Positions 7,703 through 16,083 of a stretch of DNA of 38,241 nt are shown piece by piece (within the stretch, counting starts at the first letter, position 1; each line of letters opens with the position of its first letter). Below the pieces are notes generated by a model that saw nothing but the letters and a program-made list of their open reading frames with translations, made no database searches and was not told the DNA's origin. The translations under genes and the position numbers were made by a program. The DNA is from Thermaceae bacterium (GTDB lineage Bacteria > Deinococcota > Deinococci > Deinococcales > Thermaceae): NCBI GenBank assembly GCA_015478585.1, contig JADMIM010000028.1, positions 1 through 38,241 on the forward strand, written 5' to 3'.

Positions 7703-8851
7703 TTAGGGGCCGGGAACGGTGAGGGTATATTGCAGGGTATCGTCGGGCAAACCCATCGTGACCTCCCAGGTGCCGGGGGGAACTTGAAACGTGCTGTGGT
7801 ACTGGGCTTTTTGAAAAGGTCGGACGACCTGCTCGAGGGCGTTGCCCTGACTGGCGAAGCGCACCCGAAAGCTCGGGCCCTGCTCGAGGATTTTCCCCTG
7901 AAGATCCTTGATGTCGAGCAGAAAATGCACCTCGCCCACCTGGGCATAGAGCTGTCCACTGTAGTGGTGGATCCCGGCGGTTTCCTCGATGTCTACGCTA
8001 GTGGGGAGGGCGGCCTGGGCTGTGGGCGGCTCGCTGCTGGCGAGCACCCCGCTAACCCCCAGCACCACCGCTACCAACAGCGCCTCCAAGCTCACGCTGG
8101 GAAGTCCCCGTACTCCTTTGCTGCGTAGGCGGGGCAACAGCCACATCCGGTTGATTGCGGCCACAGCCAACACCCCAGCTACCAGGCCCAGCTTGAGCAG
8201 CAGGGTGCGCCCATAAGCACTTTCCGGCAGGTTGCTGAATAGGCCAACCTGGATGGTAGCCAAGTAGGCTCCGCTGAGGGATATTATTCCCACACCCACC
8301 AGCCCCAGCCGAGACAAGCACTCTACGGCTGCCAGCACTGCCGCGTAGCGGCTGCCCGGCCAGCACAGGGCCAGAGCCAGCAAACTTCCGGCCCAGGCGC
8401 TGCCAAAGCTAAGGTGGATGAGGTCGGCAGCAATCATCAGGCCACCTTTGGCTCCGGCGTGGGCAGTCAAGGTGAGGGTGAGCAACAGCCCCAGCGCCAG
8501 AGGCGGATATAGCCAACGATCTATCCTGGCCCAGCCCAGCGAGAGCCCCAGCAGCACCAGCAGAATCGCCATACGTACCAGCAGCAAGTTGCCCTGGGTG
8601 GTCTCGAGGAAATAGCTGCCCAAAAGCGAGGTGTCACCCAACATCCACACCGTGTGGTAGGCCCCATAGAGGCTCGAGGCCAGCGCCGCCATAAATCCCA
8701 GCGAGAGCATATACCACAGCCGCCAGGCTTGGCCCCTGGCGATTTCCCGGCCTACGTAGCGGGCAAAAATCCCCGCTCCCAGTATCAGGAAAACCCCGAT
8801 ATACAAGGAAGCCCGAACCAAGTCTTGGATGTTGTCCTGAGCGTGATCCAT
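7703..8851 (-). CDS. copD: CopD-family copper resistance/uptake membrane protein
   Basis: A 382-residue inner-membrane protein. About eight hydrophobic helices span residues 15-285, with His residues in or near membrane segments (YGAYHTVW, TLTAHAGAKGG, ADLIHLSFGSAWAG). The last helix ends near SEPPTAQA, and a soluble domain of about 100 residues follows. CopD works with periplasmic CopC in copper movement across the inner membrane. The start at 8851 (MDHAQDNIQ) is preferred: longer starts read back into element M2 and would be made of repeat sequence. No Shine-Dalgarno is seen, and the element sits 6 bp upstream, so expression may depend on copC transcription or on signals in the repeat. Confidence 0.88.
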   Translation of the reverse strand: MDHAQDNIQDLVRASLYIGVFLILGAGIFARYVGREIARGQAWRLWYMLSLGFMAALASSLYGAYHTVWMLGDTSLLGSYFLETTQGNLLLVRMAILLVLLGLSLGWARIDRWLYPPLALGLLLTLTLTAHAGAKGGLMIAADLIHLSFGSAWAGSLLALALCWPGSRYAAVLAAVECLSRLGLVGVGIISLSGAYLATIQVGLFSNLPESAYGRTLLLKLGLVAGVLAVAAINRMWLLPRLRSKGVRGLPSVSLEALLVAVVLGVSGVLASSEPPTAQAALPTSVDIEETAGIHHYSGQLYAQVGEVHFLLDIKDLQGKILEQGPSFRVRFASQGNALEQVVRPFQKAQYHSTFQVPPGTWEVTMGLPDDTLQYTLTVPGP

Positions 8852-8857
8852 GAGCGC

Positions 8858-8960
8858 TATCGTGGCTTTCATTGATGTTGGCGCTCTAGACAGCGCCAAC
8901 CGTCTTTGGGATGCAATTCCTAAAATCTCCGTTCGGTCAAACCTTATGAAAACTGCTCTA
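8858..8960 (-). mobile_element. MITE-like element M2 (type 2) between copC and copD
   Basis: 103 bp from TATCGTGGCTTTC to GAAAACTGCTCTA with internal hairpin GTTGGCGCT/AGCGCCAAC. Bases 8958-8960 are the copC stop codon (TAG on the minus strand). Removing the element with one TA would leave TAG followed by CGCTC and the copD ATG. Confidence 0.7.
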
Positions 8961-9389
8961 AGGTGCGTAGCTAAAGACGAAGAAGTCGCTTTTGGTGTGT
9001 CCGTCGGTGGAAAGGTTATTCCACATGACCACGTAGGAGCCCGGCTTCAGGCCGCTTTTGAGGCACAGGCTCACGATTTTGCTGGTTCTGGCACTGGTCT
9101 TGACCCCGGTGTCGGCCCGCAGGGCGGCATCGTTTTTGCGGTTGAGCAGTGCGCTTACTTTGTCCTGAGCCAGCCCCTCGAGCTGGTGGCTATCGGCTCC
9201 TTTGGGCCCATTGAGGGCATAGACCTTGAAGATCGAAAGCCGCACCTCGATGGCCTCACTAAAGATGATGCTGATGCTGCTGGGAAGGGTTTTGAGGGTG
9301 GCCTTAGCTTTGGGGCTCGAGGTCACGTATTCGGCGTGGGCCAAGGCCAGACCGAGGCCCAGCAGCAAAAAAGACAGGATTTGCTTCAT
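8958..9389 (-). CDS. copC: CopC periplasmic copper-binding protein
   Basis: A 143-residue protein with a signal peptide cut after ALA, so the mature protein begins HAEYV (H18), the N-terminal His that ligates Cu(II) in CopC proteins. The C-terminal half has the family signature LKPGSYVVMWNNLSTDGH, including the DGH copper ligands (D129, H131). The protein delivers or buffers Cu(II) in the periplasm for CopD. It overlaps the PCuAC stop by 4 bp, which indicates translational coupling. Its own TAG stop is the first codon of element M2. Confidence 0.92.
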   Translation of the reverse strand: MKQILSFLLLGLGLALAHAEYVTSSPKAKATLKTLPSSISIIFSEAIEVRLSIFKVYALNGPKGADSHQLEGLAQDKVSALLNRKNDAALRADTGVKTSARTSKIVSLCLKSGLKPGSYVVMWNNLSTDGHTKSDFFVFSYAP

Positions 9390-9805
9390 CGCAGCTCCAC
9401 CGGAAGTTGTAGGCTCAAGGTTTTGCCCCCCTCCAGCCGCAAAACCAGGGTTATTTTGTCGCCGATTTTGAGGCTACGGGTCACGTTTTCCAGCATGACG
9501 TGGTAGCTTTTGGGCTTGAGCACCAGCCTGCTTTTGGCCGGAACCGTCAGAAATTTCACCTCGTCCATGCTGGTCATGTCCATGCCCCCCGAGTTTTTGG
9601 TCATGGTCTGGTGCAGGCTGGCGGCTTTGGCTACCGGACTGCTGGCTCCCACGATTTTGATGGGAACCGGGCCGGGGTTATAGAGGGTGAAGTAGGCCGA
9701 GAGGTTGGGGCCGGGCACCAACCGCACCCAACCCCCCGCGAGCTTGAGGCTTTGGGCCAGGGCCAGACCTGACAGGATTAAAGTCGCCATCAACAGTTTT
9801 TTCAT
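9386..9805 (-). CDS. PCu(A)C copper chaperone
   Basis: A 139-residue exported protein (signal peptide MKKLLMATLILSGLALA). The PCuAC metal motif is present: H65 in SLHQTM, several Met around 75-80 (GGMDMTSM), H102 and M104 (YHVML). M80 and H102 are separated by 21 residues, as in the H..M-X21-H-X-M signature. The family carries Cu(I) in the periplasm, classically to the CuA centre of cytochrome oxidase. ATG 9805 is preferred over GTG 9811 because AAGGTGA lies before it. The start follows the MbnP stop by 2 bp and the gene overlaps copC by 4 bp, so the three are one transcription unit. Confidence 0.93.
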   Translation of the reverse strand: MKKLLMATLILSGLALAQSLKLAGGWVRLVPGPNLSAYFTLYNPGPVPIKIVGASSPVAKAASLHQTMTKNSGGMDMTSMDEVKFLTVPAKSRLVLKPKSYHVMLENVTRSLKIGDKITLVLRLEGGKTLSLQLPVELR

Positions 9806-9807
9806 GC

Positions 9808-10539
9808 TCACCTTTGCTTTGCCAGCGACCAGGCCGAGAGCAGGTTCAAGTAGACCTGCTGCGAGACCGGCCCACCGTGAACCTGGGCATACTCGGGCTT
9901 GTTCAGATCGTAAGCCTGGCCGCCTAGCCCGCTGGCGAACACCTTGGAGACATCTAAATTGACCCGAATGCCGCTACTGGGAACTTTGATAGAGGTGCTG
10001 TACTGCTCGAGGTCGGCGAGTTGGATATTTTGCATCAGCGAGTCGGTGCCCATGTGCATCAAGAAAGGGGTCGGGGTAGTGCCTTTGACGTATTTGCCCT
10101 CGAAGCGATAAAAAATATACCCAGGATTCCACGACCAGTACATTCCGCTATCCATATCCAGGGGGGCTTTCTGATGAACCACGTCCAGGTGGTTGAGTTC
10201 GCGGGGAACCCCAATGCTAAAGCGAATTCCAGCGTATTCCCCAGCGGGAACATTCATTTTCATTACGGTGAGTTCTTGCGGGGTAGTCGGGCTGAACTCT
10301 ACCAGATGCAGCCCATCGGCCCTGACCTCACTCCCATCCCGTTTTACTAAAGCCACCTGGGTAATGTAAAAGCGCAGTAGGTTGACTTCATAGGTGTTGC
10401 CTGCTGGGTTGGTATAGGTCTGGCCCATCACCAAAGGTTTATCGCCCACCACCAAGGCGACTTTGAGTTCGACTGGAACCGCCAGGGCCGAACCCAGTGC
10501 TACAACGGCTGCTGCCGCTAAAACCCGCCATTTATTCAT
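9808..10539 (-). CDS. MbnP-like periplasmic copper-binding protein
   Basis: A 243-residue protein with a signal peptide (cleavage near residue 20). It matches the MbnP family by its NLLRFYIT block (53-60), ELNHLDVVH (115-122) and the hallmark DMDSGMYWSWNPGYIFYRFE (128-147). In methanotrophs MbnP binds copper and a Trp is oxidised to kynurenine by its di-heme partner MbnH. Here W135 and W137 lie in the conserved block, and a di-heme protein is encoded at 6638-7633. The substrate Trp cannot be assigned by eye. AGGTGGAG lies just before the ATG. It is the first gene of the tight MbnP-PCuAC-CopC run. Confidence 0.88.
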   Translation of the reverse strand: MNKWRVLAAAAVVALGSALAVPVELKVALVVGDKPLVMGQTYTNPAGNTYEVNLLRFYITQVALVKRDGSEVRADGLHLVEFSPTTPQELTVMKMNVPAGEYAGIRFSIGVPRELNHLDVVHQKAPLDMDSGMYWSWNPGYIFYRFEGKYVKGTTPTPFLMHMGTDSLMQNIQLADLEQYSTSIKVPSSGIRVNLDVSKVFASGLGGQAYDLNKPEYAQVHGGPVSQQVYLNLLSAWSLAKQR

Positions 10540-10563
10540 GACTCCACCTGTACAGATTTCACC

Positions 10564-10580
10564 ACTGCTCAGTGAGCAGT
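10564..10580. promoter_or_regulatory. small palindrome in the mbnP-like leader
   Basis: ACTGCTC and GAGCAGT pair perfectly around AGT, 24 bases before the mbnP-like ATG. It could be an operator or a leader hairpin. No known copper box is recognised. Confidence 0.3.
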
Positions 10581-10610
10581 CCCCAACCCAAATTTCTCTA
10601 GCGCGAACCT

Positions 10611-10716
10611 TATCGCGGTTTCCGCTATTTTTGCTGCTAAGAGTAGCGGCAAAAAGGAGCTGGGTACGGTCTTTCTAGCTCAATGGAGGATCCTAGTCTT
10701 TCTGAAAACCGCTCTA
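10611..10716 (-). mobile_element. MITE-like element M3 (type 1)
   Basis: 106 bp from TATCGCGGTTTCC to GAAAACCGCTCTA with the internal hairpin TTTTTGCTGC/GCGGCAAAAA. It starts 10 bases after the stop of the DUF2946-like gene, TAGAGCGG end proximal, and separates that gene from the mbnP-like gene. Confidence 0.7.
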
Positions 10717-10726
10717 ACCCAGCTAT

Positions 10727-11101
10727 TTAGCCTTGGGGTGGGCCTCGAGCAGCCACCGACTGCAAGAACAAATCCCTGGCCTGGGCTTCATAAAGCCACA
10801 GCCAAGGGGTATATTGCAAAACCCAGCTCGAGGCTAATGCCGCTTCAATCCCTGGAACCTCGACCAGTTGGGTAAAGCACAGCAGGCAGTGCTCGAGGTG
10901 GGAGTGGGTTTTGGGTGTCGCATGATGCCTATGGCCCGGTGCTGGCTGTATGGCCTGAGGTTGCGGGTCAACAGCCATATGGCCCTGCATCGCCACCCCG
11001 CGCAAGGCTACCAGTGTGGAGCTAAGCAGCAGCGTCAAAACCAGCCCCAGCGCAGCCCCTAGAGGGCGCAGGGTCTGGGGTTGGGCAAGGGAGCCGAGCA
11101 T
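10727..11101 (-). CDS. DUF2946-like small His/Cys membrane or periplasmic protein
   Basis: A 124-residue protein with one N-terminal hydrophobic segment (residues 13-37), a His-rich stretch (GHRHHATPKTHSHLEH) and a CLLC pair directly after it, then a second half rich in Trp and Leu. This pattern of an N-terminal helix, a His cluster and HCxxC is typical of DUF2946-like proteins, which are often found in copper gene clusters. The exact function is unknown. It reads in the same direction as the mbnP-like gene, with element M3 between them. No clear Shine-Dalgarno is seen. Family assignment is moderate. Confidence 0.65.
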   Translation of the reverse strand: MLGSLAQPQTLRPLGAALGLVLTLLLSSTLVALRGVAMQGHMAVDPQPQAIQPAPGHRHHATPKTHSHLEHCLLCFTQLVEVPGIEAALASSWVLQYTPWLWLYEAQARDLFLQSVAARGPPQG

Positions 11102-11207
11102 CAGGATAAATCCGGTATAGCCTGTTTCAGCTTAGCAGAGGTCTATTAGAAATTAGGGGGTGTACACAAGCAAAAAGCTGAAGGTTCCAGGGCTAACCCT
11201 GAAGGCT

Positions 11208-11252
11208 GGTCTGGGAAGGCGAAATTGGCATACGGAAAAGGCTTTCCTGGAC
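11208..11252 (-). repeat. short interspersed repeat P2
   Basis: A 45-bp unit from GGTCTGGGAAG to TTCCTGGAC with core AAATTGGCATACGGAAAAGG, closely matching P5 at 36893. It lies in the 213-bp gap between the DinB-like and DUF2946-like genes. Confidence 0.6.
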
Positions 11253-11314
11253 ACTTTCGACCCGCTACTCCTGCCGGAGACCCAGGGTAATGCAATAACC
11301 AAGGGACAGATGTC

Positions 11315-11857
11315 CTATCGTTGCTCGTATATACACTGAAACGCCACGTATAGATGATGCCCCTCATGGAATAGAAGCATCTCGAGCATAGTGGGCACGT
11401 CCAGCAGACCAAAAACTGGGTGCAAGCCGGTGTGGGCGAGTTGTTCGTCGCTGAGGGCCTCGAGCTTTGCCTGTAAATCTGCCCGCAGACGGCGAAACTC
11501 ACCCAACACTGCTCGGCTATTCAGGGCCTGCCAGCGGGGCCAATCGGGGTCATTCTCGGCTTTGTAGCGTACCAAGGGCTGGCCGGGTGTGCTGAGCATC
11601 TGCTCCAGGCGGCTCGAGAAAACCTCGTGGTAGCGGGCCAGGTGGGCGATATTTTCCAGTGCCGACCACTTTTCAAGTAGCGGGTGGCCCGCCAGTATGG
11701 CCTCGGGAACTCCCTGGGCAGGGCCCGTATGGCCTACGGCCACCCCCTCCAGGTTAGCCGCAGAGCGGCTATGGCCTACGGCCACCCCCTCTAGCAAGGC
11801 GTACAGGGCTAGGGGCTGAAGTTTGAGGCGCTCGAGTTGGTCGGGGCGTAGGGGCAT
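11315..11857 (-). CDS. DinB-like four-helix protein with an in-frame repeat insertion
   Basis: A 180-residue protein resembling the DinB/YfiT-type metal-binding four-helix superfamily. Histidines sit where the metal site is expected: ENIAHLARYH and LLFHEGHHLYVAF. Family members include thiol transferases, but many are uncharacterised. Near the N-terminus two copies of LEGVAVGH (residues 22-29 and 36-43) come from a 42-bp tandem duplication of palindromic DNA and look foreign to the fold. The start ATG at 11857 has TAAACT 6 bases upstream and no Shine-Dalgarno, so it is probably leaderless. It is divergent from the GH13 gene. Confidence 0.75.
   Translation of the reverse strand: MPLRPDQLERLKLQPLALYALLEGVAVGHSRSAANLEGVAVGHTGPAQGVPEAILAGHPLLEKWSALENIAHLARYHEVFSSRLEQMLSTPGQPLVRYKAENDPDWPRWQALNSRAVLGEFRRLRADLQAKLEALSDEQLAHTGLHPVFGLLDVPTMLEMLLFHEGHHLYVAFQCIYEQR
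11728..11791. repeat. two 22-bp palindromic copies, 42-bp period, inside the DinB-like gene
   Basis: TATGGCCTACGGCCACCCCC starts at 11728 and again at 11770, and each full copy is 22 bp. Each contains the palindrome TGGCC-TAC-GGCCA. The 42-bp period keeps the reading frame and adds 14 residues. Confidence 0.85.
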
Positions 11858-11863
11858 GAGATC

Positions 11864-11869
11864 AGTTTA
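11864..11869 (-). promoter_or_regulatory. -10 box of the DinB-like gene (leaderless)
   Basis: TAAACT on the minus strand, 6 bases before the ATG, with no Shine-Dalgarno. I see no good -35. Confidence 0.45.
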
Positions 11870-12079
11870 GCCTTAAAAATCTGGGCTCGAGCCGTGCAAT
11901 TGACGCGGTAGAATCTCCGAGGCTCGACGAGAGAATTGTTCCCACCAGCACGCCCCGCGATAATCCCAACTTGCAAGGTTCGGACCAGGATTCTTAGACC
12001 GACTCCTATAGAAAGCCGACAGGCCCTTATCGTATCCTCCGGCACGGGGTTAGACTGGATGCGAACTGGGGAGGGTGAC

Positions 12080-15000
12080 ATGGCGCAGCATGGATTAGCA
12101 ATAATGGAGTTTCACGTCAAAGCCTCAGCCAGAGACTACTACGGCTTTGATCTGTCCCCGTTTTCCAGCAGCGGCAACGTCATCTTTGCCGACTTCGCCG
12201 CAGCTCGGCGCTTTGCCAGCCAGATGAACGCCAAGCGTCCTCCCGAACAGGCCGTGAGCGTCGGGCAGATTAGCGCGATGGGCCTGATAGACGAGATGCT
12301 GCACGTGGTGGTGGAACAGTATCGGCAAACCCAAAACCCTCAGGTGATGCAGCAGGCCCTCTCGAGCCTCGAGGTGGCCCTTGGCCCCGAGGCCCTCGAG
12401 CGCACCCTACAGGCTTTCGCCGCCGAGTTCCCACCCATCGGGGTGTACCGGGGCGAAATTCCCCTCCAGACCTACCTTGCTGCAAGCACTCAGGGCCGTC
12501 CCAACCGAGAAATCGTGCTCGAGGAGATGCTGATGCTGTGGATGGCCAACGCCAACCCGGCCTTCACCCCCTTTTTGGAGCTGTTCGACGATACTAGCCT
12601 CGAGCAGTTCAGCGCCTATCTGCCCGCCATCCACAACCTTGAGGCTTTTTTCGAGGCTCAACCGGCGTTTGCTGAGACCGGCATCAGCCTGTTCAAGACC
12701 CTGCGGCTACCTGCCCTCAACTTTCCGGGTTCGCTCGACGCGCAGCTCGAGTTTTTGCTGACCCGGCTGGGCGGGAGCTTGGGACGCTTTGCCTATCGGC
12801 TGCTGATAGGTCGGGATGTTCTGCGTGAAGAAGCCCGCAGTTTTCGCATTGACCTCAGCTTCGACGCGCCGGGCGGTTTCGGCGGAACCAACCTCACCGC
12901 CGAGATGTTCAGCCCCAGAGCCCAGGGTCAGGAATACGAACCCGAAGCCTTCAGTGCCGACCTGCTTTGGATGCCCCAACTGGTGCTGATAGCGAAAAAT
13001 GCCTTTGTCTGGCTCGACCAGCTTTCCAAGCAGTATGGACGGGAAATTCGTACCCTGGACGCAATCCCCGATGCCGAGCTGGATCGCCTGGCAAGCTGGG
13101 GCGTGACCGGACTATGGCTAATTGGGCTGTGGGAGCGCAGCACAGCCTCTAAGCGCATTAAGCAGATGATGGGCAACCCCGACGCGGTAGCTTCGGCCTA
13201 CTCGCTCTACGACTATGTAATTGCCCAGGATTTAGGGGGCGAGGCGGCCTCCAACAACCTGCGTGAACGGGCCTGGCAGCGCGGCATCCGCATGGCCAGC
13301 GACATGGTTCCCAATCATGTCGGTATTGATGGTAAATGGGTCTACGAGCACCCCGACTGGTTTATCAGCCTGCCCTATCCGCCCTACCCCAACTACACCT
13401 TTGGCGGGCCAGATTTATCCTCCGACCAGCGGGTGGGGATTTTCCTGGAAGACCACTACTACGATAAATCCGATGCGGCAGTAGTATTCAAGCGCCTAGA
13501 CCGCTGGACGGGTTCGGAACAGTACATCTACCACGGCAATGACGGCACCGCCATGCCCTGGAACGATACCGCCCAGCTCAACTATCTCAATGCCGAGGTG
13601 CGCGAGGCGGTCATCCAGACCATCCTGCACGTAGCACGGCAGTTTCCGGTGATTCGTTTTGATGCCGCCATGACCCTCGCCAAGCGGCATATCCAGCGGC
13701 TGTGGTGGCCCGAGCCAGGCGGTTCGCCTTGGGGAGCTTCGATTCCCAGCCGAGCCGAGTTCGCCCTGAGCAAGGAGGAGTTCGACCGGGCCATCCCGCT
13801 GGAGTTCTGGCGCGAGGTGGTAGACCGGGTAGCCGCCGAAGCTCCCGATACCCTGCTGCTGGCTGAGGCTTTCTGGATGATGGAAGGCTACTTCGTGCGC
13901 ACCTTGGGGATGCACCGGGTATACAACTCAGCCTTCATGAATATGCTGCGCGACGAGAAAAACGCCGAATACCGCAAGTTGATCAAGGAAACCCTCGAGT
14001 TCGAGCCGGAAATCCTCAAGCGCTACGTGAACTTTCTCAGCAACCCCGACGAAAAAACCGCCGTGGAGCAGTTTGGCAAGAGCGATAAATACTTCGGCGT
14101 GATGACCCTCTGTGCCACCTTGCCGGGGTTGCCGATGCTGGGGCACGGGCAAGCGGAGGGCTACACCGAGCGCTACGGGATGGAATATCGCCGGGCCTAC
14201 TACCAAGAAACCCCCGACCAGGGGCTCATTGAGTATCACCGGCAGCAGATTTTTCCCTTGCTCAAGCGGCGCTATCTCTTCGCCGAGGTCGAGAATTTTG
14301 TTTTATACGACTTCTACCAGGATGGCGGGGTCAACGAGGACGTGTTGGCCTATTCCAATCGCTCGCCCCAGACCGGTGAGCGCTCGATGGTGATTTACAA
14401 CAATAAGCACCAAGCCACCCAGGGTTGGCTTCGCCTGTCGGTGGGCCAGCCGCTGAGCAGCGATAAGGAAATACGCCAGCGCACCCTTTCCGAGGGCTTG
14501 GGCCTGGCCCCGGAGGCCTGGAGCATCTTCAGGGATAGTGTGAGCGGCCTCGAGTTTATCCGCAGTAACCCCCAACTCAGCCAGGGGCTCTACCTCGAGC
14601 TTGGCCCCTATGGGCGGCAGATTTTTCTGGACTGGCGCGAGGTCTACGACTCCGATGGCAGCTATGCGCGGGTTGCCCAGGTGCTGGGGGGAAGGGGCGT
14701 TGCCAGCGTGGAAGAAGCCCGCCTCGAGCTAGAACTCGCAGGCATCCACACCCCTTTCCGGGAGTTGGTCAACCCGGCTATGTTTCGCAGACTCATCGAA
14801 GCAGCCGGAGCCAGACCCAGCAAAGCCCTGTTGGACGAGGTAGAGGAAAAACTGGGGCAGTTGCACCAAAGTATCCACAGCTACAGCGCCAGCAAGGTCA
14901 AGCCTGCCGCCGCAAAAACCGTGCGCAAGCAGCTCGGAGCGGTTCTGGCCACAGCTAGCCCCAGCCTGAGCGAGTGGGGAACCCTGCTGGGCTGGGTGTT

Positions 15001-16051
15001 CACCCATTCCCTAGGCACTCCCCAACAAAGCCGGGATTATCTGGACGAATGGCGCTTGGGGCGAATCCTCGAGCAAACCGTGCGCGAACTGGGGGTCAGC
15101 GAGGCCGAAGCTCAGCGAGCGGTAGGTCTGACCAAGCTGTTGGTAGGCCAGCAAAGCGTGTTACAGCGCACCCCGAGCACCTTGGCCAAAGCCTTACCCA
15201 CGCTCGAGACCTGGAGCCACGACCCCGAGGTGCAACACTATTTGGGGTTCAACCGCTTTCAAGATGTGCTGTATTTCAACCGTGAACCTCTCCAAGCCCT
15301 TTTGCGTGGCTTGAGCCAGCTGGCTCAAGCCGGAACCAATGGGCGCAAAGCTGCCAACACCCTACCCCAACAGTGGGAGGGCCTGCTCGAGTCCCTGGAC
15401 ACCTTGGCCCACCGGGCGGGATACCAGGTGGATGCTTTCCTGGCCTTGGTGCATAAGGCCGCCAAACCTCCCAAGAAGTCCTCGACCAAAACCCCAGCTG
15501 GCAGAGAGAAAACCGCAAAAAGCCAGGCGGCTGTTGCTGTCCAGGTCGAGGCCAAACCGACCAAAGCCAACCCTCGGCCCAAGGTCAAGACACCTGCGAG
15601 GGCCACCCTACCCAGCCCTGTGGTTGGGGCCACACCCAAAACCCCGGCTGCCGAGGTGAAGACCCCACAGACCACGAGCCGCAAAACCTCCAAGGCCAAA
15701 GTCGGGGTGGCAAAGTCCCCGACTAAAACTAAAGCTGCGACCAGTACAGCCAAATCCAAGCCTACTGCCCCAACCCCGGTTCAACCCGATGACCTGACCC
15801 GTATCGAGGGCATCGGCCCCAAGATATCGCTGGCTTTGCAGAAAGCAAAGATTAGCACCTTCGCGGCACTGGCCCGAAGCAAGGAGACCCAGCTTCGGGA
15901 GGCACTGGCCGCTGCCGGACTGCGCTTTGCTCCTAGCTTGTCCACCTGGGCTAAACAGGCCAGTTATTTAGCCAAGAGCGATGAAAAAGGATTCCGGGCC
16001 TACACCCAGAAGCTGACTGCCGGGCGCGAGATAAAACAACCTCGAGGCTAG
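12080..16051 (+). CDS. GH13 alpha-amylase-family protein with C-terminal helix-hairpin-helix domain
   Basis: A 1323-residue protein. Residues 1-310 have no recognised domain. A GH13 barrel follows with region I DMVPNH (D408-H413), region II RFDAAMTLAKRH (nucleophile D528), region III LLAEAF (acid/base E596) and region IV FLSNPDE (D657), where the usual NHD reads NPD. Residues about 870-1125 look helical. Residues 1128-1235 are a Lys/Ala/Pro/Thr linker like histone H1 tails. Residues 1236-1323 hold a helix-hairpin-helix (TRIEGIGPKISLALQ), a fold that usually binds nucleic acid. No signal peptide is seen, so action in the cytoplasm on alpha-glucans is inferred. ATG 12080 follows GGGGAGGG; the upstream frame to 11936 lacks a ribosome site. 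Substrate unknown. Confidence 0.88.
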   Translation: MAQHGLAIMEFHVKASARDYYGFDLSPFSSSGNVIFADFAAARRFASQMNAKRPPEQAVSVGQISAMGLIDEMLHVVVEQYRQTQNPQVMQQALSSLEVALGPEALERTLQAFAAEFPPIGVYRGEIPLQTYLAASTQGRPNREIVLEEMLMLWMANANPAFTPFLELFDDTSLEQFSAYLPAIHNLEAFFEAQPAFAETGISLFKTLRLPALNFPGSLDAQLEFLLTRLGGSLGRFAYRLLIGRDVLREEARSFRIDLSFDAPGGFGGTNLTAEMFSPRAQGQEYEPEAFSADLLWMPQLVLIAKNAFVWLDQLSKQYGREIRTLDAIPDAELDRLASWGVTGLWLIGLWERSTASKRIKQMMGNPDAVASAYSLYDYVIAQDLGGEAASNNLRERAWQRGIRMASDMVPNHVGIDGKWVYEHPDWFISLPYPPYPNYTFGGPDLSSDQRVGIFLEDHYYDKSDAAVVFKRLDRWTGSEQYIYHGNDGTAMPWNDTAQLNYLNAEVREAVIQTILHVARQFPVIRFDAAMTLAKRHIQRLWWPEPGGSPWGASIPSRAEFALSKEEFDRAIPLEFWREVVDRVAAEAPDTLLLAEAFWMMEGYFVRTLGMHRVYNSAFMNMLRDEKNAEYRKLIKETLEFEPEILKRYVNFLSNPDEKTAVEQFGKSDKYFGVMTLCATLPGLPMLGHGQAEGYTERYGMEYRRAYYQETPDQGLIEYHRQQIFPLLKRRYLFAEVENFVLYDFYQDGGVNEDVLAYSNRSPQTGERSMVIYNNKHQATQGWLRLSVGQPLSSDKEIRQRTLSEGLGLAPEAWSIFRDSVSGLEFIRSNPQLSQGLYLELGPYGRQIFLDWREVYDSDGSYARVAQVLGGRGVASVEEARLELELAGIHTPFRELVNPAMFRRLIEAAGARPSKALLDEVEEKLGQLHQSIHSYSASKVKPAAAKTVRKQLGAVLATASPSLSEWGTLLGWVFTHSLGTPQQSRDYLDEWRLGRILEQTVRELGVSEAEAQRAVGLTKLLVGQQSVLQRTPSTLAKALPTLETWSHDPEVQHYLGFNRFQDVLYFNREPLQALLRGLSQLAQAGTNGRKAANTLPQQWEGLLESLDTLAHRAGYQVDAFLALVHKAAKPPKKSSTKTPAGREKTAKSQAAVAVQVEAKPTKANPRPKVKTPARATLPSPVVGATPKTPAAEVKTPQTTSRKTSKAKVGVAKSPTKTKAATSTAKSKPTAPTPVQPDDLTRIEGIGPKISLALQKAKISTFAALARSKETQLREALAAAGLRFAPSLSTWAKQASYLAKSDEKGFRAYTQKLTAGREIKQPRG

Positions 16052-16083
16052 AGCGCTTGGCGAAATAATTGCATCAAGATACT

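Noticed and set aside
6893-8128. 411-codon plus-strand open frame
   Set aside because: It is antisense to the di-heme and CopD genes, has no family features or ribosome site, and reflects GC-rich codon bias.
16049-16055. TAGAGCG at the GH13 stop as another full M element
   Set aside because: Only seven bases match and CGGTTTTC does not follow. The true element M4 begins 32 bases later.
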